From the NCBI RefSeq assembly GCF_963674925.1, contig NZ_OY771647.1:201501-265500 (forward strand): a stretch of 64,000 nucleotides of DNA, written 5' to 3'. Of this stretch, positions 29,579 to 37,057 are shown piece by piece. The DNA is from an uncultured Draconibacterium sp. (lineage in GTDB: Bacteria; Bacteroidota; Bacteroidia; Bacteroidales; Prolixibacteraceae). The notes under the pieces were generated by a model, which was given only the letters and a program-made list of their open reading frames with translations, did not search any database and had not been told where the DNA came from. Position 1 is the stretch's first letter. Every line of letters begins with the position of its first letter. Both the position numbers and the translations under genes were made by a program.

Positions 29579-29890
29579 ATGTACGCGATTGTTGAAATTG
29601 CTGGACAGCAATTCAAAGTAGAAAAAGACAAGAAACTTTACGTACATCACCTGGATGCAGAAGAAGGTGCATCAGTTGATTTCGATAAAGTATTGCTGGT
29701 TGACAACGACGGAAAAGTTGCCGTTGGAACTCCAACCGTAGAAGGTGCTAAAATTACAGCCAAAGTGCTGGGACATGTGAAAGGCGAGAAAGTGATCGTA
29801 TTCAAAAAGAAACGACGTAAGAGTTATCAGAAAATGAACGGTCACCGTCAGCAATTTACTCAAATTCAAGTAGAAACCATTGTTGGATAA
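29579..29890 (+). CDS. rplU: 50S ribosomal protein L21
   Basis: L21 is a large-subunit protein that contacts 23S rRNA. The 103-residue length is standard. The typical start MYAIVEIAGQQFKVEKDK and the basic C-terminal motif KKRRKSYQKMNGHRQQFTQI are both present. It is followed 19 bp later by rpmA, the conserved rplU-rpmA order. Transcription is expected from the strong promoter at 29462-29492 through a structured leader that is duplicated 2.1 kb upstream. Confidence 0.98.
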   Translation: MYAIVEIAGQQFKVEKDKKLYVHHLDAEEGASVDFDKVLLVDNDGKVAVGTPTVEGAKITAKVLGHVKGEKVIVFKKKRRKSYQKMNGHRQQFTQIQVETIVG

Positions 29891-29909
29891 TTAATAAAGG
29901 AAATTTACC

Positions 29910-30479
29910 ATGGCTCACAAAAAAGGTGTAGGTAGTTCGAAAAACGGACGCGAATCGGAAAGTAAACGACTTGGAGTAAAAATTTACGGAGGTCAGTTTG
30001 CAAAAGCTGGTAATATATTAGTTCGCCAGCGTGGTACTCAACATTTTCCTGGCGACAATGTAGGTATTGGTAAAGACCATACATTATTTGCATTGATCGA
30101 CGGAACTGTTGTATTCAGAAAGAAAAGAAATAACCGCTCATATGTATCAGTAGCTCCTATTGTTGATGCTGATGTTGCAGTTGCAGAAGCTCCTGCAAAA
30201 GCTGCTCCTAAAAAAGAAGCTGCTCCGGTTGTTGAAGAAGTAAAAGAAGAAGCTCCTAAAGCTGAAGCAAAAGCAGCAGCTGAAGGCGACGATCTTACTA
30301 AATTAACTGGTGTAGGACCAAAATTAGCTGAAGTATTAGTTGAAGGTGGTTTTACAACTTATGCTGAAGTTGCTGCAGCATCTGTTGAAGCAATTCAGAA
30401 AGTTCTTGAAGCTGCAGGAAGCCGCTACGCTTCAAAAGATCCACAACCATGGATTGAAGAAGCTAAAGGTTTGGCTTAA
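29910..30479 (+). CDS. rpmA: 50S ribosomal protein L27 with C-terminal helix-hairpin-helix extension
   Basis: Residues 1-84 are canonical L27, which stabilises tRNA near the peptidyl-transferase centre: MAHKKGVGSSKNGRESESKR, then YGGQFAKAGNILVRQRGT. L27 is usually about 85-90 residues, but this protein has 189. Residues about 85-126 are an alanine-, lysine- and glutamate-rich linker. Residues 127-189 are a compact domain starting DDLTKLTGVGPKLAEVLVEG, a helix-hairpin-helix type motif. From memory, similar extensions occur on L21 of some Flavobacteriia; here L21 is normal length and L27 carries it. The open frame is continuous with no sign of frameshift, and a strong terminator follows. The function of the extension is unknown; nucleic-acid binding is plausible. 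Confidence 0.96.
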   Translation: MAHKKGVGSSKNGRESESKRLGVKIYGGQFAKAGNILVRQRGTQHFPGDNVGIGKDHTLFALIDGTVVFRKKRNNRSYVSVAPIVDADVAVAEAPAKAAPKKEAAPVVEEVKEEAPKAEAKAAAEGDDLTKLTGVGPKLAEVLVEGGFTTYAEVAAASVEAIQKVLEAAGSRYASKDPQPWIEEAKGLA

Positions 30480-30526
30480 TAATATTTGATAAACCAGAGG
30501 GTTTAACCTCCCTCAAAGGAAATACG

Positions 30527-30558
30527 AAACTCCTGTCGTTACCGACAGGAGTTTTTTT
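30527..30558 (+). terminator. rho-independent terminator of rplU-rpmA
   Basis: A perfect 12-bp stem is formed by 30527-30538 and 30543-30554 (core ACTCCTGTCG/CGACAGGAGT) with the four-base loop TTAC. It is followed by a run of seven T (30552-30558). It lies 48 bases after the rpmA stop and just before the convergent esterase gene. Confidence 0.93.
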
Positions 30559-30576
30559 ATGGGAATTTTCGTGTTT

Positions 30577-31629
30577 CTACTTTAAGGCTTTATCCAAAAA
30601 ATCAACCATTATTTGAATCACTTTCGGATCGGAGAAATGACCTCCGCCATGATTTGCTCCAACAATGGCATATCGGGTTGATTCAACACCTGCTTTGCGC
30701 AGTGCGTTGTGCAGTAACACACTTTGGCTTGGAGAAACCAGCGCATCAACTGTACCATGAATTAAAAGAAAAGGCGGATCGTTTTTATCCACATAATTCA
30801 CAGGATTGGATTTGGCAACTACTTCAGGTTTATCGAGAATAGTTAATCCACTGTTTTTACCATGCACAAACATGGCTTCAGGTGCTTCTTTAGTAAAGTG
30901 GGCCTCTTCGGCTTCTTTATCGTAGTCGGCACCAATTTTTGTCAGGTCGCTTAATCCAAATACCACAATAGCCGCCTGCACATCGCTGCTTTGGTCTGGG
31001 TTCTCTCCCTCTTCAAAATCTTTTTCGCCATTTGTAGTTCCGGTCATTCCGGTTAAATAACCTCCTGCCGATTCTCCCCATACAGCCACTTTTTCGGGAT
31101 CGATACCATATTTTTGGGCATTGGCACGCATAAACCGAATGGCCGCTTTGGTATCTTTTACTGCATCGCTGTACAATCCGTTGGTTGCCACATGATATTC
31201 GATACTTGCTACAACATAACCTGCTTCAGCAATTTCGCAGCGGTTGTATAAACTACTGTTTTTGGGCGCAAACATAAAACCGCCACCGGTAAGAAATATA
31301 ACACACGGATAGTTTTGATCATCTGCCGGTCTGACGATATCCATTTTCATCGACATTGGATTGCCATCAGAACTTTTGGTTTCGTGAAAAATAACATTCT
31401 CAGTAAGCGCAAGATTTTCAGGAACCTCCCTAAGCATTTTTGGAGCACCCGAAATATCTTCGAGCACAATACTGGTGCTGTTATCACAAGGTTTTATTTC
31501 TTGTGGCATTAACAAGCCTCCCATTCCGGGGATAGCTTTTCGTTCTTGTTTTTCTTGTTGAGCAAAAAGAACATTTACAGAGCCTGTTAGTGCAATTACT
31601 GTTAACAGGAAAAAAGATAGTCTTCTCAT
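30577..31629 (-). CDS. secreted alpha/beta-hydrolase (esterase/lipase-like)
   Basis: This is a predicted exported carboxylic-ester hydrolase. I place the start at the ATG at 31629, which gives a signal peptide (MRRLSFFLLTVIALTG, ending LFAQ) and 350 residues. The oxyanion-hole region is LTGGGFMFAPKNSS, a variant of the usual HGGG of hormone-sensitive-lipase-type enzymes. The nucleophile is in GESAGGYLTG (GxSxG), the acid probably in HGTVDALVSPSQS and the histidine in NHGGGHF. The order and spacing fit the BD-FAE/esterase type acting on acylated sugars or small esters; the exact substrate is not predictable. It is a single gene convergent with rpmA. Confidence 0.88.
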   Translation of the reverse strand: MRRLSFFLLTVIALTGSVNVLFAQQEKQERKAIPGMGGLLMPQEIKPCDNSTSIVLEDISGAPKMLREVPENLALTENVIFHETKSSDGNPMSMKMDIVRPADDQNYPCVIFLTGGGFMFAPKNSSLYNRCEIAEAGYVVASIEYHVATNGLYSDAVKDTKAAIRFMRANAQKYGIDPEKVAVWGESAGGYLTGMTGTTNGEKDFEEGENPDQSSDVQAAIVVFGLSDLTKIGADYDKEAEEAHFTKEAPEAMFVHGKNSGLTILDKPEVVAKSNPVNYVDKNDPPFLLIHGTVDALVSPSQSVLLHNALRKAGVESTRYAIVGANHGGGHFSDPKVIQIMVDFLDKALK

Positions 31630-31781
31630 AATTTTTTTATTTGTTTTATAAAAATAGCGGATTAAGCAAACACTCCTTAAAAAATGCAGAGATTTCTGCA
31701 TTTCACAATCAGGGTCTTAAACTTATGCTATTAGATTGGAAATTAGAAATAGGTTTAATCATAAAGTGCCAATTCATTTAT

Positions 31782-31789
31782 TAAATTTG
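31782..31789 (+). promoter_or_regulatory. candidate -7 element of serS
   Basis: TAAATTTG matches TAnnTTTG and lies 22 bases before the serS ATG, giving a very short leader. No clean TTTG sits at the preferred 19-base spacing; TTTA at 31754-31757 is 24 bases upstream. Confidence 0.45.
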
Positions 31790-31811
31790 CAGCCTAATAA
31801 ATGGAAAAGAC

Positions 31812-33086
31812 ATGCTCAACTTAAAATTTATTCAAGACAACCCGGAGTTAGTAGTAGAAAAACTAAAACGCAAGAATTTCGATGCTTCGGAAATTGTTTC
31901 AAACATCATAGATCTTTATACAAAAAAAAATAAGCTGCAGGGCGAAGCCGATTCGGCAAAAGCTGAAATGAATAAAATTTCGAAAGAAATTGGAATGCTT
32001 TTCCGCGAAGGCAAACACGAAGAAGCCAATGCTGCAAAAGAACGCACTGCCGAGCTAAAAGAAAACATTAAAAACTTTGATGCTGATTTTGCAGCCATCG
32101 AAGAAAAAGTTTACGATTTGCAGGTTCAACTGCCTAACTTGCCTCACGAATCGGTTCCTGTTGGAAAAGGAGAAGATGACAACGAGGTGATAAAACAAGT
32201 TGGCGAGATTCCGGCAATGGACGAGAAAGCACTGCCTCACTGGGAACTGGCAGCCAAATACAACCTGATTGATTTTGAGTTGGGTGTAAAACTTACCGGC
32301 GCAGGATTCCCGGTTTACCGTGGCAAAGGAGCTCAACTGCAACGTGCCCTTATCAATTTCTTTTTAGCCGAAGCATCAAAAGCAGGTTACGAAGAAATTC
32401 AGCCGCCACTGGCAGTTAACGAAGCATCGGGTTTTGGAACCGGTCAGCTGCCCGATAAAGAGGGCCAGATGTACCACATTACCGAAGACAACCTTTACCT
32501 GATTCCAACAGCAGAAGTTCCGGTAACCAATATTTACCGCGATGTAATTCTGGATGCCAAAGATCTGCCTTATAAAAATACGGCTTACAGTGCCTGTTTC
32601 CGTCGCGAAGCCGGTTCGTACGGTAAAGATGTTCGCGGGCTTAACCGCCTACACCAGTTCGACAAAGTGGAAATTGTACAAATTGCACATCCCGATAAAT
32701 CATACGAAATTCTGGATGGAATGGTAGCGCACGTTGAAGGTTTGGTGGCCAAACTAGGTTTGCCTTACCGCATCCTTCGTTTGTGTGGTGGCGATATTAG
32801 TTTTACGTCTGCCTTAACCTACGATTTTGAAGTATTTTCTGCAGCACAGGAAAAATGGCTGGAAGTTAGTTCGGTTTCCAACTTCGAATCGTTCCAGGCT
32901 AACCGCTTAAAACTGCGTTTCCGCGAAGATGGTGTGAAAAAACCACAAATTGCACATACACTTAACGGAAGTGCGCTGGCATTGCCACGTATTGTTGCGG
33001 CATTGCTCGAAAACAATCAAACACCTGAAGGCATTAAAATTCCTGAGGTACTGGTTCCGTTTACCGGTTTTGATATGATTAATTAA
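31812..33086 (+). CDS. serS: serine--tRNA ligase
   Basis: Seryl-tRNA synthetase charges tRNA-Ser in the cytoplasm. The 424-residue length is normal. The N-terminal coiled-coil arm that grips the tRNA long arm covers about residues 30-105. The class II core follows, with motif 2 in YSACFRREAGSYGKDVRG and motif 3 in ALPRIVAALLENNQ. A TAEVPVTN segment in the serine-binding region is also present. It is monocistronic, with a palindromic repeat and a terminator immediately downstream. Confidence 0.98.
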   Translation: MLNLKFIQDNPELVVEKLKRKNFDASEIVSNIIDLYTKKNKLQGEADSAKAEMNKISKEIGMLFREGKHEEANAAKERTAELKENIKNFDADFAAIEEKVYDLQVQLPNLPHESVPVGKGEDDNEVIKQVGEIPAMDEKALPHWELAAKYNLIDFELGVKLTGAGFPVYRGKGAQLQRALINFFLAEASKAGYEEIQPPLAVNEASGFGTGQLPDKEGQMYHITEDNLYLIPTAEVPVTNIYRDVILDAKDLPYKNTAYSACFRREAGSYGKDVRGLNRLHQFDKVEIVQIAHPDKSYEILDGMVAHVEGLVAKLGLPYRILRLCGGDISFTSALTYDFEVFSAAQEKWLEVSSVSNFESFQANRLKLRFREDGVKKPQIAHTLNGSALALPRIVAALLENNQTPEGIKIPEVLVPFTGFDMIN

Positions 33087-33090
33087 ATAA

Positions 33091-33148
33091 CGTCATGCTG
33101 AACTAGTTTCAGCATCTTCTAAGATTCCGAAACAAGTTCGGAATGACG
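33091..33148. repeat. nested palindromic repeat, CGTCAT/ATGACG type
   Basis: The outer arms CGTCAT (33091-33096) and ATGACG (33143-33148) enclose two hairpins: TGCTGAA/TTCAGCA and ATTCCGAA/TTCGGAAT. The same layout with different inner bases occurs at 53257-53336, which suggests a dispersed REP-like family. It lies between the serS stop and the shared terminator. Confidence 0.7.
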
Positions 33149-33170
33149 AACAGCATAATAACAATGAAAA

Positions 33171-33201
33171 AGCCCGGAAGAAAATTCTTCCGGGCTTTTT
33201 T
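33171..33201. terminator. bidirectional rho-independent terminator
   Basis: The arms AGCCCGGAAG (33171-33180) and CTTCCGGGCT (33187-33196) form a 10-bp stem, extendable by two A-T pairs, followed by a T-run and preceded by an A-run. It serves both serS and the convergent asd gene. Confidence 0.92.
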
Positions 33202-33242
33202 ATAACGAGTACCAGCGTACTCTGCTTTTATCACAAAACTTA

Positions 33243-34250
33243 TTAAACTTCTCCGTTAGCTACCAACCACTCAGCAATCTGAACTGCGTTAAGTGCGGCA
33301 CCTTTTTTAATCTGATCGCCAACACACCAGAAAGTAATGCTGTTCGGATCAGTTACATCCTGGCGAATACGCCCAACATAAACATCGTCTTTTCCTGAAA
33401 CAAACAACGGCATTGGATACTCGTTTTTCGCCGGATTGTCGATCACTGTTAAACCTTCAAATTCTTCGAAAGCTTTTGTTACTGCCTCTGCAGAAAGTGG
33501 TCCTTCTGTTTCCACCCAAATCGCTTCAGAGTGTGCACGCGCTACAGGAATACGCACACAAGTTGCGCTTACCTCTGCGTCGGTGTGCATAATCTTTTTA
33601 GTCTCCCAGTTCATTTTCATTTCTTCCTTGGTGTAATCGTTATCAAGGAAAACATCGATGTGTGGGATGATATTCATCGCCAACTGATGTGCGAATTTAT
33701 TTACAGTAACTGGTTTTCCTTCCACTACTTCTTTGGTTTGTTCTTCCAACTCAGCAATTCCCTGTGCGCCGGCACCACTTGCTGCCTGGTAAGTAGCCAC
33801 ACGAACGCGTTTGATCTTCGACATGTTTTCGATAGGTTTCAGCGCCACAACCATCTGTATAGTTGAACAGTTCGGGTTCGCAATAATATTACGAGGACGA
33901 ACTTTTGAATCTTCAGGGTTTACTTCAGGTACTACCAACGGTACGTCGTCATCGTAACGGAATGCGCTCGAATTGTCGATCATAATTGCACCGTGTTTGG
34001 TAATCGTTTCAGCATATTCTTTCGAAACACCGGCACCTGCCGAAGTTAGTGCAATATCAATATCTTTAAAATCGTCGCCGTGTTTGAGTTCTTTAACTGT
34101 AAGCTGTTTACCCTTAAATTCGTAAGTTTTGCCGGCACTTCTTGCCGATCCAAAAATCACCAATTCATCCATCGGGAAATCCCGCTCAGCAAGCACTTTC
34201 AGGAACTCCTGTCCAACAGCGCCGCTCACTCCAACAATTGCAACCTTCAT
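33243..34250 (-). CDS. asd: aspartate-semialdehyde dehydrogenase
   Basis: This enzyme reduces beta-aspartyl phosphate to aspartate semialdehyde with NADPH, the second step towards lysine, threonine and methionine. The 335-residue length is usual. The N-terminal nucleotide loop is GVSGAVGQ (residues 7-14), the catalytic cysteine is in NPNCSTIQM (Cys about 128), and the C-terminal half has the expected VRIPVARAHSEAIW motif with substrate-binding Arg and catalytic His. Aspartate kinase, the preceding step, is encoded separately about 17 kb away, so the pathway is not clustered here. Confidence 0.97.
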   Translation of the reverse strand: MKVAIVGVSGAVGQEFLKVLAERDFPMDELVIFGSARSAGKTYEFKGKQLTVKELKHGDDFKDIDIALTSAGAGVSKEYAETITKHGAIMIDNSSAFRYDDDVPLVVPEVNPEDSKVRPRNIIANPNCSTIQMVVALKPIENMSKIKRVRVATYQAASGAGAQGIAELEEQTKEVVEGKPVTVNKFAHQLAMNIIPHIDVFLDNDYTKEEMKMNWETKKIMHTDAEVSATCVRIPVARAHSEAIWVETEGPLSAEAVTKAFEEFEGLTVIDNPAKNEYPMPLFVSGKDDVYVGRIRQDVTDPNSITFWCVGDQIKKGAALNAVQIAEWLVANGEV

Positions 34251-34300
34251 GTTTTTTTAATTTTTAAAAATTTAAAGTCTTTTTCTGTCTAAATGTGCGT

Positions 34301-34308
34301 CAAAGTTA
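34301..34308 (-). promoter_or_regulatory. candidate -7 element of asd
   Basis: On the minus strand the sequence reads TAACTTTG, matching TAnnTTTG, about 50 bases upstream of the asd ATG at 34250. The -33 position reads TTTA rather than TTTG. It lies in the short divergent gap between asd and the lamin-tail protein gene. Confidence 0.5.
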
Positions 34309-34334
34309 GTATTTTGCTTCTAATTGTAAATGCG

Positions 34335-35774
34335 ATGAAACCCAATCTTCTAAAATTATTAACATACTCTTTCATCCTGTTTTTCAACCCGATAAATGCA
34401 CAGGAAATCTGGCACGAAAGTTTTTCTGTTCCCGACAAAGGCGTTTGGGGAAATAGCGATGGAACAGACATCAATTCTGACTTCGCCGGCATTACAAATT
34501 GGACACTCGATTTTAGCCAAATCACCCTCGAAAATGAAGATGATTATGCAAAAACTGTTACAACTTCAGGCGGGCGTTTTGAATGTTGCGACATCAATGG
34601 TGAATTAGTTTGGCGCTCGGAGATTATCGATATTACCGCCTTTAAGAATATCACCATTCAACTTGATGCCAACGAAACCGGCAGCAGCACCAACGAAGAG
34701 CAGAAATACCTAAAAGCATTTTTTATTCTCGATCAAAATGAAAAACAAGCTTTTGAAACCAATGGCGATAATCGGGGAAACTGGGGACAAGTTGTTGCCG
34801 AACAAACCGGGCTTAATGGCGACGAGTTACAAGTTGTGGTTTATATGAATAATCACTATTCTTCGAACAAAGTGATTTTGGATGAAGTGATTGTTTCGGG
34901 AGAGGAAAGAAATCCGCTTATTATCGAAAAAGGCGATGTTGTATTGAACGAGGTGCTTTTTAACCCGGTTCCCGATGGCGACGATTATGTTGAAATTTAT
35001 AACAACTCTACAAAAGAAATCCCGCTCAATAAACTCTACCTGGCTTCGCGCGATAACGACATGGAACTTACGCAAGTGTATGCGCTCACCAGCGAACGGA
35101 AAAAACTTCTTCCCAACGAATACCTTGCATTAACCAAAGATACGCTTGGCGTTTTTCCGTGGTTCGAGATAAAGTGCCCGGAATGTTTTCTGCAAATGGA
35201 AAAATTCCCTTCGTTTAATAACGACGATGATTACGTGGTTCTGCTCAACAGCGATATGGAAATCATCGATGAATTCTACTACTACGAAAAAATGCATTCG
35301 CCTATTTTTTACGACCGTGAAGGTATTGCTCTCGAACGCATTTCCTTTTCGGCACCAACAAACGACGCAAAGAACTGGCATTCGGCATCCACACCATCGG
35401 GGTATGGTACTCCCGGCTACCAGAACTCACAATTTATGAGTGAAGAAGCACAAAAAGTATCTGTGACTTTTCAACCGGAGGCTTTTTCGCCGAATAACGA
35501 TGGTTATAACGACAACTACTCGATTGATCTTTCGATGGACAGCCCCGGATATATTTGCAATATTCTGGTATTCGATTCCGCCGGGCGCCGACTATGCAAA
35601 TTAGCTGATAATTCGATTTTGGGAACACACGAACAAATCTCATGGAATGGAGAAGATGAAGCAGGAAACAGGTTACCAATCGGCCCCTATATTGTTATGG
35701 TTGAAGTTTTTAATACCGATGGAACCGTGGAACGCTTTAAAGACGGAGTGGTTTTAACCGATAGGTTTGAATAA
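34335..35774 (+). CDS. secreted lamin-tail-domain protein with gliding/FlgD-like C-terminus
   Basis: I start at the ATG at 34335, giving the signal peptide MKPNLLKLLTYSFILFF ending INAQ and 479 residues. Residues about 20-195 are a jelly-roll-like beta domain. A lamin-tail (LTD) domain covers about 200-330, opening with the typical GDVVLNEVLFNPVPDGDDYV. The last 100 residues match the gliding-motility-associated C-terminal type, with the hallmark PEAFSPNNDGYNDNYSIDLS and the FlgD-Ig-like WNGEDEAGNRLPIGPYI. Proteins of this build are usually exported by T9SS and associated with the surface, and LTD domains in them may accompany nuclease or adhesin functions; no catalytic domain is seen here. 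It has a short divergent gap with asd. Confidence 0.85.
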   Translation: MKPNLLKLLTYSFILFFNPINAQEIWHESFSVPDKGVWGNSDGTDINSDFAGITNWTLDFSQITLENEDDYAKTVTTSGGRFECCDINGELVWRSEIIDITAFKNITIQLDANETGSSTNEEQKYLKAFFILDQNEKQAFETNGDNRGNWGQVVAEQTGLNGDELQVVVYMNNHYSSNKVILDEVIVSGEERNPLIIEKGDVVLNEVLFNPVPDGDDYVEIYNNSTKEIPLNKLYLASRDNDMELTQVYALTSERKKLLPNEYLALTKDTLGVFPWFEIKCPECFLQMEKFPSFNNDDDYVVLLNSDMEIIDEFYYYEKMHSPIFYDREGIALERISFSAPTNDAKNWHSASTPSGYGTPGYQNSQFMSEEAQKVSVTFQPEAFSPNNDGYNDNYSIDLSMDSPGYICNILVFDSAGRRLCKLADNSILGTHEQISWNGEDEAGNRLPIGPYIVMVEVFNTDGTVERFKDGVVLTDRFE

Positions 35775-35780
35775 TTTTAC

Positions 35781-35903
35781 ACCGTGGCTTCAGCCCGGTG
35801 ATTTCACTATAACAATTGAAAATCGGCTTTAGCCTTTAAAATACATTAACGGCTAAAGCCAAGTTAAATAGGAAATTTTAAAATTGCCAAGCTAAAGCAT
35901 GGC
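35781..35903. repeat. dispersed palindromic element with GGCTTTAGCC words
   Basis: The region holds related words on alternating strands. ACCG-t-GGCT-tc-AGCC-CGGT (35781-35799) is a small hairpin. GGCTTTAGCC (35825-35834) and GGCTAAAGCC (35851-35860) form a perfect 10-bp inverted pair with a 16-base spacer. GCCA...TGGC (35886-35903) encloses GCTAAAGC. It looks like two inverted copies of one REP-type sequence, placed between the lamin-tail gene and the PadR operon, and may act as a terminator. Confidence 0.6.
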
Positions 35904-35913
35904 ACAAAACACA

Positions 35914-35932
35914 TACCTAATTTGCTTAGGTA
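35914..35932. promoter_or_regulatory. candidate operator dyad for the PadR operon
   Basis: TACCTAA (35914-35920) and TTAGGTA (35926-35932) are perfect inverted arms around the spacer TTTGC. The centre, TAATTTGC, resembles a -7 promoter element (one base short of TAnnTTTG). The dyad ends 24 bases before the PadR ATG, which fits autorepression by a dimeric winged-helix regulator. Confidence 0.5.
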
Positions 35933-35956
35933 TTATATTTTTCATAATTTTATTCC

Positions 35957-36289
35957 ATGCAAAAAAACAACTTGTACAAAGGCAGTCTTTCAACCATTGT
36001 GCTTTCGCTGTTAAAAGAGCAGGGCAAAATGTACGGTTACCAAATTACCCGCGAGGTGGAAAAAATTACCAGCGGGCAACTTAAAGTTACCGAAGGTGCA
36101 CTCTACCCCACCCTGCACAAACTGGAAGCCAAAGGATTGTTGAGTGTTGAAATGGCCAAGGTAAACAACCGTGTACGGAAGTATTATTATATCACCGAGA
36201 AAGGGAAAAAAGAAACTGCCAACTTGTTGAATGAAATGAAAAGTTTTATTTCGAACATGGAAGTATTGATTAACCCAAAACTTGCATAA
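35957..36289 (+). CDS. PadR-family transcriptional regulator
   Basis: A 110-residue winged-helix repressor-type protein. The PadR signature is clear: LLKEQGKMYGYQITREVEK, then a helix leading to VTEGALYPTLHKLEAKGLLS and a wing with RVRKYYYITEKGKKE. The C-terminal helix used for dimerisation is short, as in PadR subfamily 2. The stop codon directly abuts the ATG of the next membrane protein gene (no gap). The following genes encode an ABC permease and ATPase, so this regulator probably controls their expression through the dyad just upstream. Confidence 0.93.
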   Translation: MQKNNLYKGSLSTIVLSLLKEQGKMYGYQITREVEKITSGQLKVTEGALYPTLHKLEAKGLLSVEMAKVNNRVRKYYYITEKGKKETANLLNEMKSFISNMEVLINPKLA

Positions 36290-36994
36290 ATGAAGCGAAC
36301 CATTACACAAGAAGAAACCGAACAACTCTTTCAGTTTTGCCGAAGACATTATGTGAATCATTACGATATTCAAATCGAGCTGGTTGATCACCTTGCTTCG
36401 GCCATTGAAGAACAATGGGAACAAAATCCGGAATTGAGTTTTGACAATGGATTAAAAAACGCATTTAAGAAATTCGGGATTTATGGTTTCAGCAAAATAA
36501 AAAAACAAAAAGAAAAAGAGCTAAAACGAAAATACAGACGACTGCTTTGGAACTATGTGTTTGAATTTTATCGCTGGCCAAAAGTAATCACCACTTTTGT
36601 TCTTACCATGGCTTTATTTGTTCTCTTTCAGCTCGTTCAACAAACGATATGGATTGTAGCAGGTTATGCCTTCACTTTATTAATTGGCATTATCATCTAT
36701 CATGCATTCATTTATAAAAAACTGAAACTTAATATTTTACCGGGGAAATCATTTTTATTGGCCGATCAATTGAAACAGGTCACACAAGCCTATGGATTTA
36801 TTGCCCAATTACCCAGCCTCACTTATCAGATATTTAATTTCTCAGGAACTGAAAATATTTCAAACACATGGATTTTACTGGGATTATCCTTCTTCTTAGT
36901 AGCACTAACAGTATTGTTATACGCCAATCTCTTTTTCATTCCAAAAAAGATTAAAGAACACTTTTTAGAACAATTTGCCGAGTTTGCTTTGTAA
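36290..36994 (+). CDS. PadR-operon membrane protein
   Basis: A 234-residue protein whose ATG directly follows the PadR stop codon. The N-terminal 85 residues are soluble and helical (EETEQLFQFCRRHYVNHYD, then VDHLASAIEEQWEQNP), a pattern seen in DUF1700-like proteins that are often encoded with PadR regulators. Four hydrophobic helices follow, at about 105-125, 127-145, 170-185 and 200-222. There is no signal peptide. Its role is unknown; the fixed position between PadR and ABC transporter genes suggests it senses or modulates the exporter or the regulator. Confidence 0.75.
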   Translation: MKRTITQEETEQLFQFCRRHYVNHYDIQIELVDHLASAIEEQWEQNPELSFDNGLKNAFKKFGIYGFSKIKKQKEKELKRKYRRLLWNYVFEFYRWPKVITTFVLTMALFVLFQLVQQTIWIVAGYAFTLLIGIIIYHAFIYKKLKLNILPGKSFLLADQLKQVTQAYGFIAQLPSLTYQIFNFSGTENISNTWILLGLSFFLVALTVLLYANLFFIPKKIKEHFLEQFAEFAL

Positions 36995-37057
36995 CTTTTT
37001 CAAGCTTCGGCTGACCAACAAATAAGAAAAACAAAAAACAATAACCTCATAATTAAA

